Notes under the pieces: model-generated | What the model was told of the DNA's origin: nothing | Database searches by the model: none | The model's input: only the letters and a program-made list of their open reading frames with translations | Assembly: GCA_003427395.1 (NCBI GenBank) | Contig: BFEA01001243.1 | Span: 5,475-51,321, forward strand | Origin: Chara braunii | Taxonomy: Eukaryota > Streptophyta > Charophyceae > Charales > Characeae | Reading direction: 5' to 3' | DNA: 45,847 nucleotides | Shown: positions 11,508 to 23,681 of the stretch, one piece after another | How the letters are laid out: every line of letters starts with the position of its first letter | Numbering within the stretch: position 1 is the first letter of the stretch | Translations under genes and position numbers: made by a program

Positions 11508-11737
11508 NNNNNNNNNNNNNNNNNNNNNNNNNNNNNNNNNNNNNNNNNNNNNNNNNNNNNNNNNNNNNNNNNNNNNNNNNNNNNNNNNNNNNNNNNNNNN
11601 NNNNNNNNNNNNNNNNNNNNNNNNNNNNNNNNNNNNNNNNNNNNNNNNNNNNNNNNNNNNNNNNNNNNNNNNNNNNNNNNNNNNNNNNNNNNNNNNNNNN
11701 NNNNNNNNNNNNNNNNNNNNNNNNNNNNNNNNNNNNN
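11508..11737. other. Assembly gap, 230 N
   Basis: Run of undetermined bases. Open frames reported through it have no meaning. Confidence 1.
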
Positions 11738-11804
11738 GGTGGTAAGAGAACCACCGGGATTGAGGCTTTGCCTAGCGGGCCGCTCCATCTATTGGTGGGG
11801 AGCA

Positions 11805-12345
11805 ACACCGGCTGGAAACCGGGTCCAGCGTCCCAAAAATACATCTTTGCCACACATTACATCAATGAGGTGACACCAAAATGCTGGAAACCGGGTCCAG
11901 CGTCCCTTATCCACTCTACTCTTCCATCCCTAACCTGCATCAGGGTCGGGTGTTGGGGGGTGACCCACCGGGGGGCACCGGTGGAGTCTCCCTCCCTTGC
12001 CTCTGCCATCCACCCATTACTCTCATGGCGCCTGTTGAAGCAAAGAGAAGAAAAAATGGAGTCAGCCGAAATCCTTTTGAAAAATACAGCCTCATCTGCT
12101 GGGAACCGGGCCCAGCGTCCCATGACTACATTTGTGCAAAACAATACCCCTCCCCTAGCTCCTGCGCTCCACCTGCTGTCCTCATGGCGTCCCGTCCAGC
12201 GTCCTTTAAATACATCTTCTACTCTACAGTACTTTGTTTTGAGGGTGACGCCATTTTGCTGGAAACCGGGTCCAGCGTCCCAAATCCGATTTACTCTTCC
12301 TTGCCTACTTTGTAGCCGGGTCGGGTATTGGGGGCCCGTAAGGAT
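11805..12345 (+). repeat. Array of hairpin motif GCTGGAAACCGGGTCCAGC
   Basis: The motif, usually followed by GTCCC, occurs near 11807, 11882 and 12259, with variants near 12100 and 12190. An inverted copy lies before the gap near 11431-11450. It can form a 6-bp stem (GCTGGA/TCCAGC) around AACCGGG. Two units share a longer downstream block (TACTCTTCC, later GGGTCGGGT, then TTGGGGG), so this is a degenerate tandem array with units of variable length. A lone inverted relative lies at about 25711-25737. The open frames through it (repeated CWKPGPAS) follow the repeat and are unlikely to be a real protein. Confidence 0.7.
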
Positions 12346-12390
12346 AGAATCTACTCATTCTATTGAGATGCAACCCCACACAACCGAGAC

Positions 12391-15300
12391 TTATGACGTA
12401 GTCACTTCTACTAGGGATAGAGGGTGTGGGGGGAAGGGGTCCGGGAATTCAGAAGCTGGCCTCATTGGGAAGTTCGGGTCAATGTCAGTCCATTCTTTAA
12501 ATTTCAGACAGTAGTCCCTGCTTACCATTTCTCCCCCTCCCTGAAGGCCTACGTCCGCATCCCCTAACCATCTTACCTGGGCAATCCAGCCTTCTCCTTC
12601 CCCACCCAACCATTCTTGGCAGAATTTAGTGATGCTTTCTTTAATGTCTTTGGGTTGCTGAAGGAGGTCTAGCTTGCGTTTTTCTGTTTGCCATCTATCA
12701 GTTATGTCCAATTGTAGTTGGTTTTGGATATGCTCGCGCACCTCCAGCCCCTCCAATCGCACGCCTTCCATTGTCAAAACACATCTTTGCCACCACAGTG
12801 TCCATAAGATTGTTCGTCTCCCCAGGTCAAACATGTTATTTGCAAATTCTTCTTCGGGCCGTCCTGGCCAGTAGAGGATGGCCCGCCAGTCCCATGGCCA
12901 GAGGGATCCAGGGACTATGTGCTGCCAGATCCGGTCCCACCAGCGCCAGGAGAGGACGGCGTTCGGGCACTATAGGAAGATGTGCTCAATGGTTTCGGCC
13001 GCTTTTTTGGCCGGGTACGCGTGGAGGCATCTACTGCACCAGGGGAGAGCGCGGCCTTGTTGTTCCAACCTGGTGTGATCAATCAGCCAGTTGTTAGTAG
13101 GAAGGCACCTATGGGTTATCTGCCATTGCAAGGAGGTGATTTTGGCTGGCCTACTCTTGCATTCCTGGAACCACTTAATTGGGGTTAGCAGATGTCTGTC
13201 AACGTTTAGGTGTCTATACCAACGATCATTCACTGTGTCTTTTAGGTTCCATCTTGGCCTGATCATCCTGTATGTGGTTTTAACAGAGAGGTTTTCAAGT
13301 GTTGTGTCCCTGTGGGTACCTCCTCGTGTCGGGCCAGCGGGTTTCCATCTCCATTCCATTGGGTCCAGGCCCAGTTCCATGATCGGGGTTCCAAGTTTAT
13401 ATACCCAACGGTTTTCACCTTCCCCCATGACCCTAACCCGGTCCATCTCTTCCTTGTTCGTCCAGACAAAGGGGGTTGCGCTGCCAATTAGTCTGTTCCC
13501 CTTCGTTATCATATAGTACTCAATTAACACTTCCGTGGGTCTGACCAGGTGGATCACCCCGACCCTACCACGACCCCCTCTCTGCATTACCCAGTCACCT
13601 TCCTTGTGGACTGGGCCCGTTCTTAAAATATTGTACCACTGGAGGGGAAGGGCTTCTATTATTCCATCCAGAGCCTCTTGCACATGATGGCAATAGCGTA
13701 GTTTTTCCTTCATTTGTTCTAGATTCCTCCATGTTCCGGTTCTGATATCCCATAGGTCCCCCACCCTCCTTATCCCATGTTTGATCCAGCCTTTCCATGG
13801 AGGGGCAGAGCTGCTCCTCACCTGCCCGTGGGAATCCGTGATACGCCGGTTGCCAAAGAGGGGTTGTCGATATACTTCCTCCCATCTTTCTAGTTTCGGA
13901 CGGTCTAGGGGGGCGAGCTTTCGCCATATTTTGATTATTCGTGGCCAGTATTCGTCCTTTAATGTGTCCTCCCTTTGATCTCCCCTCCCTTTGTGGGGGA
14001 GTTTCCAGTACCATTCATCCAGCCATAAGAGCGGGTCCACCCCTGCTGGGGTTTCTGGTGCAAGTCTGGCGATCTGTTCCATTGCTAACGGGTGTCAGGG
14101 TTGGTCGGGTTCCAGAATAAGGTTTTTAATCCATTGTGTGCTAAGGGTCTAGGTTTGAAGGGTCGTGTCAATAATCCCCAGGCCACCTTTAGCCTTGGGT
14201 TGGATTACTGCGTCCCACGCCACCCTGCTAATGGCGTGCTCGCATCCACTATCTCCTCTCCACAGAAAGGCCGCTGCCTGCTTCTTGAACGCTTTTAAGG
14301 TTACTGCACTTAAAGGCCAAATGAGTGATTTGTACCAAAGTGACGCCATGACAATATTATTGATGACGAGTGCCCTTCCGAAAATCGAGGTTGGCTTCTG
14401 ATTCCATTCCCTCATCCTGTCTTGAGCGGGCGGCTGGACCCATTCGTCATTCGTGGTGGGTTTCCCAATTGCTGTCATTTGAACGCCCAACACTCTCACC
14501 GTGGCTTCCAGGGGGAGCCATTTAATGCGGGGGGCTTCAGGGGGTCGCCCCCCTTGATGGTGCATCCACCACCCAACTGTTTTGGTCCCCCAGTTGACGA
14601 CCATATCCGACAGTTTGCAAAAACGATTCATCAGCCTCTGTATCTCCTCCGTGTTACCTTCCCAGACATCGGTCATTATTGTGAGATCGTCGGCGAAGAG
14701 GGAGCATACCGGGATGGCTTCCTCTGGGATATTTGCAATCTTAATTTTTCGGATGTCCTTGTTATGCCGTAAATTGGCCGACAGTGTTTCCATAACTATA
14801 ACAAAAAGGAAGGGGGCGATGGGGTCCCCTTGTCTGACCGAGCGCTGCAGCGTAATTGCCGGTGCTAAATTCCCATTTATGTGCACACGTGTCGTTGCGT
14901 TATGGTGGAGGATATGAACCCATCTTCTCAGGTTGGGTCCGAAATTCATTTTCTGGAGGCATGCATCCAGGAAGGTCCAATCCACATGGTCCTAGACCTT
15001 CTCAAAGTCAATAAAGATGAAGGTCGCATTCTGTTTCGATTGCTGAGCCAGATGGATCATCTCATTGACTAGGAGTACGTTTCTTTGAATGTTTCTAGAC
15101 CTTATAAATCCTGATTAGGCCGGGTGGATAATATCTTCCATTATCTCAAGCAATCGATTGGCGAGGGTTTTAACAAGCATCTTGTAAACGACTGTTAGCA
15201 AGGTGATGGGTCGGTAATTTCTAATGTTCATTTTGTCTCCTTTTTTGTATAAGAGGGACAGCGTCCCCTGACCCACGCATTCCCCCATCTGTCCAGTTTC

Positions 15301-16920
15301 CCACACCTCCCCGTAGTAACTCATCAGGTCCTGGTGTAGGGTCGGCCACATGGTTTCCCAAAATTCTTTAGGAAAACCATCAAACCCTAAAGTTTTGTCC
15401 TCATCCATTTGTAGAAGGGTCGTCCATATCTCCTCTTTCTTTACAGGTTGTTCAATTTTTTCTTTTGGTTGAGGACTAAGACAATTATCCAATGGGCCCA
15501 GGAAATCCTCCAGCTCCCTTTGGTGTCCTTCTTCAAGGGGGTTTGTTATTTGCGAGGCGAAGAGTTGCTTAAAGAAGGTTCGCGCTATACTTGTGCAGTG
15601 TGTCGTGGTGGTGACCACCTCATAGTCATTTTCAGGATTAAGAAATGCCTCAACAGTGTTACGGTGTGCCCTTGCTTTTGCCATGCAAAAAAACCGTATG
15701 TCCATGGTTCCTTCAGATGTCCATTTGGTGAGTTTCCCTCTGATTTTAGCTCCTTGCCACCTATATTGCGCGTACTGCAGCAATTGCTCCCGCAACTCTT
15801 GAATGGTGTTACTCGGTTCATCCGAAGTCCCTTGGTTTTCCAAGGTGTGAAGTTGTTTGTAAAGTTCCATCTCCTGAAGGTTACATTTCTTTGCATGCCG
15901 CTTAGAGAATTCATTGCATTTCCGTCCCAAGAAAAATAAACCATTATTGAACCACTGTATTCTTGAGTCAAATCGATGTCGGAAAGATCTCCACTGTTCC
16001 CATACTTCGTTTATCATCTCCTGAAACTCTGGTGATTTTAAAAGGGAGGTATTCAGCTTGTGGAATCCCGGTCCTTGGTCCGGCTTTTTCCTAAAGGATA
16101 GTAAGGCCCCACATGTTTTGTGGTCCATCCCTGGGTGCGGGCTCTTGGGGAGAATGATTGCAGTTTGTAGTGACCTTTTTTATGTCTTTGGAAATCAAAA
16201 TAAGATTAATATGGGATTTAGATTGTCGTGCGGGGTCTGATGTGCGGATGCAGGTGAAAGTCCGCTCCGTTGGGTGAATACACCTGTATGTGTCAAATAG
16301 ATTGCGGGAGGCAGAGAGGTCTCGAAGCATGTTCTCGTCCTCTTCTGTGTAATGGGGGGGTGAGTAAGTGTGCTCCATCTGTCCTGCCACCTATCTGGGG
16401 CAGCATTAAAGTCCCCGGCTATGATCAGGGGTATACCCACCGGCATCTGATCCTTGAGTTTTTGGAAAAATTCCTTCCTTTCTGGAACCGTATTGGGGGC
16501 ATATATACAGGCTACACATATTATTTCTAGCTCGAGCATTCCCAATAGCACCACCCATCTCCCCTCTTCCTCGCCTGCCGTCCAGTGGACTACCTCTATT
16601 CTGGAGTCCGGTGTGACCCAGATAGCTATCCCAGTCGATGCCTGTGATGGAGCGTGCGCGCAATATCGCTGGTGTGGCCAGGCCGTTTTGTGGGTTCTAT
16701 GATGCTCAGGCTTGTCCATGAGGTGTGTCTTTTGGATACACACCACATCTGGCCAAGCCTTCCCACTTATCCCTCGTAGTTGATCCCAAATGGCCTGCAC
16801 CTTGGTTGGATTGTATGTAACCAAACCATTTACGTTAATGGATCGCAGGTCTAGGTCCGTATTTTTTATGAGGTTTTTCCACGTCGGAGACTGACCATAT
16901 AAAATATTGATCTCCTCCAT
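12391..16920 (-). pseudogene. LINE ORF2: APE endonuclease, reverse transcriptase, C-terminal domain
   Basis: From the ATG at 16920 (MEEINILYGQ) the endonuclease shows RSINVNGL, CIQKTHL and AGDFNAAPDRW. Usual catalytic residues are changed: Q-E-T-H is Q-K-T-H (codon 16729-16731) and S-R-I-D is S-H-I-N. A frameshift lies near 16385 and another near 16115. The reverse transcriptase then stays in one frame to 12391, with NYRPITLLTVVYKMLVK, motif A interrupted (FIDFEKV-stop-DHVDW), RSVRQGDPIAPFLF and an intact FADD (14686-14697). Stops lie at 15115-15117, 14992-14994, 14149-14151, 14095-14097 and 12970-12972. Just before the last stop the CxxC...H zinc-binding pattern begins. Summed length is about 1,510 codons, normal to long for a plant-type L1 ORF2. 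The product would nick DNA and copy its own RNA, but this copy cannot. Confidence 0.9.
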
Positions 16921-16965
16921 TTTATTTCCACCAATTCGTTTCCTTCAGTATTTAAGTTCTATATT

Positions 16966-19900
16966 TCAAACCGGCGTCCACTTTTGTTGATCCCAGTTGG
17001 TTTCTGTGAGTACCCCCCTTCTTACAATCCTTGTGATACAGACTGCGAGGTCTCCTTCGGACCATGTTTTGTTCCCTTTGAGTTTAAGTAGCTGCAGGTC
17101 CAGCAACTGATTTATTCCAAGCCACTGAAGTCCTGAATCTTTGTTATCATCGAACTTGAGATATACATCTATTCCTGCAATCTGGGGGTATTCCTTCCCC
17201 AGCTGCAGTGTAGCCTGGACCCCTGCACCATATTGTTCCTTAAGTAAGTCCTTCACTCGCCGCCAAAAAAATAAGTCCTGCGACCCAGCACTGGACCATA
17301 TATTAAGCAGCTCAAAGCCGGGTAGGGTGACTCCTCCATGTTTATCCCCTGTTCCTACATGTTTCAATCCTAATTCTCATTTCCCCCCCTTTTTACGCAA
17401 AGGAATTAGAGTCACCCCCTCTCGTGCTATAAGGGCTCTTTCATGTATCCCTTTCTCAACTGTTTGCCGCACCTTTTGTCTACGAGAGATTAATTCTTTG
17501 TTTCCTTCTTTTTCCTCTTCCTCTTCCTGTCCATTCTGCCCCTCACCGTCCTTTCTTCCTAGCTCCTGCCTTGTTGTTGCATCCTCCTCCATATCCTTCT
17601 CTTGTAAACTCGATCGCGATGAAGAGGAGGAGGGGACTGGAAGAGGGGCCGAGGTAGGCGGGGGGGTGGGCGGGGCCGGGGGAGGGAAGGGTACCGAAGG
17701 GTCCAGAGGGTCTGGTGGCGGCTGGAATTGGGATAGAGAAATGTGCAGGATCCTTTGATAGACTTCTTTCCATGTACGGTGCATCGGCGGACCTTTCTCT
17801 AAGGCCTCCCTTAGTGTAGGGCTCTTGTCTAGCAGTTCAAATAACTCAACGTATGATCTGTCCCAGAATTCCTTTGTCCCCCCTAATTGTCCTTCCTTCG
17901 AGCAACGAGCCTTGAGGTGTGTGATGACCCAATCTGCGACGGATTGGAGTTTGCTCTCCATATCCAGCCCTCCTGGGGGGGCATCGGGGTCTTGTCTTAC
18001 TTGACTGCCCTCTCCTTCAGATGCGGCTGCTATCTCGAAGTCCATTGGCTCAGGTCCGAATGCCTCACGCAAGGGGTCGGGTGTTTCCTTTGCATGTCCG
18101 TCCTGTAGCTCCTGTTGATGATTTTGTCCCTCAACCCCTCCCCCCTCTTTCCTCCCCTCTTCCCCTTCTACCTTCCTTTCCTTTTCCCCCCTCCCCTCCT
18201 TATCCCCTATTGACCCGGCCCGTTTCTCCTGCGTCTCTTCTTCCCTGTCGACATGTCCGTGCTCCTGATATTTTCCCCCCTTTGTCTGTTCCTCCTCCCT
18301 ATTAGGGGGGTGAAAGAAGGGGAGGGTCTTGCAGTAGATCCGTCTGAGGGTATCCATCCATACGTTTGGTTCTAGCGTTGTTGCTGCCATGATCTGCTCG
18401 AGCGTAGGACTTCCCTTCATGATCGTGCAAAGCTGGGCTTTGGCGTTTTTCCAAAAAACCTCGGTTGCGTGCGGGTGCTGTGCCCCACAGGTGGTGGATG
18501 ATCCAATCTGCAACAATGTCCAGTCTCTTTTCCACCACCGGGGGGGATCTGATCACCAGGTCTACTGGGGGGGGGGGCGCGTCTCCTATTACTTCGGTCT
18601 GCAGGTGACCAGCCTGCAGGCTGCAATAGGGGTCCTTGGGGTTCTCCTCATATTTTTCTTTGTTTTTAATCTTATCCTTTTGTGAGGCTTCCTTCTCCTT
18701 CATCAAGATTCCCCACCCCTCCCCTTCTGTTCTTTCTTGATCCATTGGTTGTCCTTCCTCCTCATTCCTGATCTGGCCGAGGGGGGCAAACTTGTTCTCT
18801 GAGCTTGTTGCCATATCCTTGTCTTTTGCTCTTCCTTTCCCTTTTCCACTTGGCTCCTTACTTATACCGCCCGTTGATGTCCCTGCCCCCTTCTCCAGTA
18901 CTCCTTTCCCTGCTTCCCAGTTTTGTCCATTTTGCCCTTTATTTTTTGCATGCACCTCAGTTGTTTTTGGAGGGATCTATGTCTCTGGGGGCTTGGATCT
19001 CGGGTCAGGTTCACCCTTGCCTTCCCACACCCATCCCCCTCCCTCCCCTTCCTTGTCATTAATGACCTTGTAAAACCACCCTTCGTATCCTGGGTCTACC
19101 GTACGCCAGTGAGAAGTACGAAAATGGTGCCTTATTAATCTCCCAGTGATTTTGGACTGATTTGCCAGGTGCGAGGGGCATGCTGTGTCTGAGTATAGGT
19201 GGCCGTAGACTTGGCATTTGAAACACCATGGTCTAAACTTGTGAGACATATGTACGCAAATTTCCTTATCCCCGATTCAATAGGGGATGACATCGTCGAT
19301 TGAGAAAGGCTGACCTTCAAGCCGTTGCAGTGCAAGCATGAGATAGTCATCGCGTTTAGCCACATGCAGCGGCACAGGATCGATGAAGTCAACTATATCA
19401 TGTTTCTCTCCGAACTCCTGTACGAAGGCCGCCTGCACTTCTATTGGGATGTGTCTAAATTCTACCCAAAAGTGGTCGGCCATCATTCGGTCTCTTTTTT
19501 CTTCTGGTTTCTGTTTTCTCGGGGGGGACCAGGGGTAGATTCTTACTTCAGATCTGTCACAGCGGATGGAGCGTCATCTGTCCATCTGTTTTTTGTTCTC
19601 ATCATGCATACTAAGAATCGTGAAAATTGTTGTTGAGACGGGCTGGATCAGAAAAGCGTCCTGTGCACTTTCCCATCCACCATCAAGGAATGCTAGTTGT
19701 TTCCTGATCCACAAAATTTTATCATTTGTTATTTTATATGCCGCGTCATCGTAGAAGACCCAGTTGCTCGCATGTTTGATGTAGAGCTCCTGCCTCTCCC
19801 TGACTTTTTCTGTCGGGAGTGCCCGAATTACTGTTGTTCTTCCCACTTTGTTATGCACTTTCTGATCGGATCGCGTTAGCAAGCGTGAGAGGAAAAAGAC

Positions 19901-20062
19901 CCTTGCTGAAGAGATGTTGTCCAGAGGGATTTTCCATTCCTCCTCCCTTTCGACTCCCTCTGGTTTTCGTGTGATTGAGATTGAGTCCTATGCGAAAGGC
20001 TTCCTAACTTTATCAGCCCATGACAGCCCAGGGGTTAAATATGATTGCGTCTGTTGATCCAT
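16966..20062 (-). pseudogene. LINE ORF1: RNA-binding protein with zinc knuckle
   Basis: I place the start at ATG 20062 (MDQQTQSYLTPGLSWADKVR), typical of L1-type ORF1 in plants. A compact N-terminal region (WVEFRHIPIEVQAAF) resembles the RRM-like part of such proteins. It is followed near 19240-19190 by CFKCQVYGHLYSDTAC, a CxxCx4HxnC knuckle with six rather than four residues before the last Cys. A long charged Lys/Glu/Gln-rich tail contains two related blocks, VADWIIHHL...FWKN and VADWVITHL...FWDR, an internal duplication. Stops lie at 19988-19990, 19574-19576, 19277-19279, 18977-18979 and 17377-17379, and a frameshift near 18500. The frame closes at 16966, about 45 bases before ORF2. It would coat LINE RNA. 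Confidence 0.75.
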
Positions 20063-20335
20063 TTTCTCCTTCTCCCTCTGTTCCCTGACCCCCCTCAAGA
20101 GCTCCGTCGGGCCAACCACTCTCTCTCTTTCCTCCGTTCATTCCCGCTTCCCCTGTATTCTCCCCCCAATGCCCTTTCCACATGCTGCCTCATGGTGCCC
20201 CTGAAGAGGAGCGTCGATTCGACCTTCCGATAGACCCTCTGACTTTTTTTCATCTTCATCTTCCTCTTTCTTTTGCCCCTCGCCGCTTTGAAGCAGTTGC
20301 TGTTGGCTCGGTTCTTGCTCTTTCCCATTCTCCTC

Positions 20336-20338
<3 letters not shown>
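20063..20338. other. Probable LINE 5' UTR; no clear gene
   Basis: Purine-rich on the minus strand, directly upstream of LINE ORF1. A 77-codon basic minus-strand frame (20095-20328, Lys/Arg-rich) is present, but nothing supports it beyond being open. Confidence 0.35.

Positions 20339-20387
<49 letters not shown>
20339..20387 (+). repeat. (CT)n microsatellite
   Basis: About 24 dinucleotide units at the head of a long pyrimidine-rich tract. Confidence 0.95.
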
Positions 20388-20388
<1 letters not shown>

Positions 20389-22690
20389 CCTTCTCTCCCT
20401 CCCCTGTCCTCACTCTCTCTCTCTCTCTCACTCACCCTTCCTTTCTCTCCCTCTCAAGGGTAGCCCTGGGTCATGTAGGAGGAGGACCTCCCTTCCCACT
20501 GCCAAGGCTTCACCCTCACAGGCTCTCTCTCTCTCCCCGCCCCTCACTCTCCCTCCCTCTTCCCCTCACCGCCTCTCAAGGATAATCCCCTCTCTCCCTC
20601 CCTCTTCCCTACTCTCCCACTCAAAGAGAATCGCAACACACGATTTTTCGTTGTGCTACTCCCAATTTGCACACACCCCCTTCCACAAGCCCTTTTTCTC
20701 TCTGATTCTCCCTCTCTCTCTCTTTCTCCCCCTCTCTCCCTCTCTCCCTTCCTCTCTCCCTTCCTCTCGAGCCTTCTCTCTCTCCCCGACTCCTCTCTCT
20801 CGCTCCATCACTCGCTCCCTCCTCCCAACTCTCCCACTCGGGGGTAATCACGGATCATGCAGGAGGGGAGGAGCGACGAGATTTCGACAAGATTTCTCGT
20901 AGAGCGCTTGCCCTCCCAATACACATGCACCCTGATGATGTCCACCTCCCGCAATCCTCGTGTGTTTCCAAGATCGAGGACACACAACGTTGTGTGATAC
21001 GCGTACAATATTCTCACACCCTCTCTCCCTGATCGAAGAAGCTATGCCTAGTATGATTCACCAATTTGGGTGCATCAGCCCTGCCCGATTTACACGCGCG
21101 TGGGTGAGCCCTGGGCCATGTAGGAGGAGGACCTCCCGTCCCGCTGCCTATTCTTACCCATGTTTCACCCTCGCAGGCTCTCTCTTTCCTCCCCGCCCCT
21201 CACTCTCTCTCCCTCTTCCCCCTACCGCCTCTCAAGGATTCCCTACTCTCCCACTCGAAGATGATCGCAACTCACGTGGGAGAGGACAGGCGAGATTTTT
21301 CGTTGTCCTACACCTGATTTGTGCGCTTGCCAACGCCCACCTCCCACAAGCCCTCAGATCCTACCTCTCTCTCTCTTTCTCCCCCCCTCTCCCACTCTCC
21401 CTTCCTCTCAAGCCTTCCCACTCTCCCCGACCCCTCTCTCTCTCTCCCTCACTCCCTCCCTCGTCCCTACTCCCCCAAGGGGAGGATCGGCGAGATTTCT
21501 ACGAGATTCCTCGTAGAGCGCTTGAATACCGCCTCCCGCGATCGTCGCCCACCGGATTCACACGCGCCTGCCTTCACCCGTGTATCAGACCCACCTGATT
21601 CACATGCGCGTGCCAGATTTCTCCCTTCTAATACACATCCACACAAAAATTGCCCTCCTCCCGCAATCCACGTGTGTTTCCAGGATCGAAGACACCGACC
21701 ATAGCGCGTTACACATACAGGAGTTTCACTCCCTCTCTCCCTGATCGAAGATACTATGCCTAGTATGCTTCACCCCGATTCACACGCGCGTGCCCTCACC
21801 CGCCTTCCCCAGATTCCTCCCTCCCAATACACCTGCATACAAAGATTGCCTACCTCCCTCAACGCTCATGTGTTTCCAGGATCGACGACACAGAACGTAG
21901 TATGATGCTCATGCAAGATCAAAAATACTATGCCTAGTATGATTCACCGATTGTGTGTGTTGATACACAGATTCCTGTCTGCTTGCATACTCCCATCCCT
22001 TCCACTTCCCCTTCCTCTCAAGCCTTCCCTCTCACCCCGACCCCTCTCTCTCTCCCTCTTTCCCTCCCTCTTCCCTACTCCCCCCCTCAGGTAATCACCG
22101 ATCACGTAGGAGGGGAGGACGAGATTCCTCGTTGTGCGCTTATATGCCCTCGCCCACCTCTGCAGATTCCTCCCTCCCAATACACATGCCCATTCGTAGT
22201 GCGCTTGCACACTCCACCCCCCCCAATCTTCCCCCTCCCGGTTCGCATGCGAAACTGTCGTCCCGAGAGTGTGAGTATCGAGGACACAGACCAAAGTATG
22301 ATACTCATGCAAGATCGAAACTGTGCTTGCACACCCCACCCCCCGCAATCCTCCCTCTCCCGGTTCACACGCGAAGCTGTCGTCCTGAGAGAGTGAGTAT
22401 CGAGGACACAGAACGTAGTACCTTCCTCTCAAGTCTTCCCTCTCACCCCAACCCCTCTCTCTCTCCCTCTCTCCCTCCCTCTTCCCTACTCCCCCCCTCG
22501 GGGGTAATCACTGCTCACGTAGGAGGGGAGGACAAGATTCCTCGTAGTGCTCTTGCATGCCCTCGCCCACCTCCGCAGAATCCTCCCTCCCGATACACAT
22601 GCCCCCTCGTAGTGTGCTTGCACACTCCCACCCCCTGCAATCCTCCCCCTCCCGGTTCGCACGCGAAACTGTCGTCCCGAGAGTGTGAGT
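20388..22690 (+). repeat. Pyrimidine-rich satellite-like array, 645-710 bp period
   Basis: Blocks recur in order. AGCCCTGGG(T/C)CATGTAGGAGG lies at 20462 and 21107. GATCGAAGA, then CTATGCCTAGTATG, lies at 21031 and 21743 and in part near 21930. GTAGGAGGGGAGGA(C/G) with the following CTCGTAG lies near 20860, 22105 and 22520. A sub-block GAA(A/G)CTGTCGTCC(C/T)GAGAG recurs near 22253, 22377 and 22667. T/C-rich stretches separate them. The many Pro/Ser/Leu-rich frames through it follow the repeat. No gene is recognised. Confidence 0.65.
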
Positions 22691-23539
22691 GGAGCACTGA
22701 TTCAGGTTAGCTCCAAGAGGAAAAAAAAAGGAGAAAAGAAAAAAAAAAGGAACAAAAAAAGAAGAAACGAAACCTCGATCGAGATTTACTTACATTGATG
22801 TATTTGGATGTTGAAGACCGCCGTGTTACATACTAATGCTTACTGACGTCAGCGACCCGCCAGATCCCTCCACCGGGTGGTAAGTCCCGGGGCCCAAGAG
22901 AAATCTAGCTGCGCCAATCCCTTTGCGTTGCTTCTGGTGTCACGCCGCGCTCCGCTGAGTGGTGATGTGTTGATCAGCTCTCCATGCTCCCTGGATCCGG
23001 GTTCGAGCTGATCTTCACCAGTAACCGCGGTTCATCCACGCTGAGAGTACCTCCACCTATTTCCTCCCACCTCCCTCCTTTGGCTGCGATGGATGGTCAT
23101 TCCTTACCCCTCCTTCCTCCCCCCAATCGATGCGGCTTTCTCCTCTGTCTGCCCGTCGCCTCATGCACGCGCGCTCCTTCCACTGCTTCCCCGGATAGTG
23201 GTTGTCTCTCTCACACCGCCACCATCCATGCCCTGCATCTCCCACCCTCCTCTGTTTGCCCGTCGCCTCGTTCACTCGAGGTCATGGCACCCACCTCCGT
23301 CCCTCCTCCATCGCCCGCCCGCTGCCCAACCTTGCGTCTCCCCCGTCTGACCCCGGACTCTCCTCACGGCTGATTCACGCCTCCCCAGCGCAAACCCGTT
23401 GCGCTGCCGGCGCTAGCGTAGCGTCCATGTCGTGAAAGGACCTCATGGAGGCCAAAAGCAAATGATCACTTTCCTGAATGCATCTGACCACTATTACGGG
23501 AAGAGGGAAACGTTGCTGTTTCTCCTTTTTTTCTGGTTT
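22691..23539. other. No gene recognised
   Basis: An A/G-rich tract (22715-22765) is followed by C-rich sequence whose frames encode Pro/Ser-rich low complexity. No splice-supported coding model could be built. Confidence 0.35.
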
Positions 23540-23674
23540 TGTTTTTTTCTTCCTGGCCCTGCCAGCAAGGCAGCGCATATTCCTCTTGCTCAAAACGCCC
23601 CCACTGAGTTTTTTTCTTCCTGGCCCTGCCAGCAAGCCAGCCCGTATTCCTCTTGCTCAAAACGCCCCCTCTGA
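23540..23674 (+). repeat. Two-copy tandem repeat, 67-bp period
   Basis: TTCTTCCTGGCCCTGCCAGC, then TATTCCTCTTGCTCAAAACG, then CCCCC, occurs twice with a 67-base offset (23549 and 23616). Confidence 0.85.
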
Positions 23675-23681
23675 GGGCATA

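Larger units (their letters stand above)
12391..20062 (-). mobile_element. Nearly full-length L1-type LINE, inactive
   Basis: Two ORFs lie in the usual order on the minus strand: ORF1 (20062 to about 16966) with a zinc knuckle, then ORF2 (16920 to 12391) with APE endonuclease, reverse transcriptase and a C-terminal region. They are separated by about 45 bases. The pair is broken by about ten stops and three frameshifts. No poly-T (minus-strand tail) was seen beyond 12391, so the 3' end may lie in or beyond the motif array or gap. The organisation fits plant-type L1 elements. The 5' UTR probably extends into the pyrimidine-rich DNA beyond 20062. Confidence 0.85.

Noticed and set aside
11461-12514. 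Open frames of up to 343 codons across the gap
   Set aside because: They include 230 Ns; the remainder encodes a repeat motif (CWKPGPAS) tied to the DNA repeat.
20273-22710. Pro/Ser/Leu-rich frames of 130-210 codons
   Set aside because: They follow T/C-rich satellite DNA in several frames at once.
22990-23015. Second tRNA-like B box (GGGTTCGAGCT)
   Set aside because: No A box at a proper distance upstream and no cloverleaf pairing.
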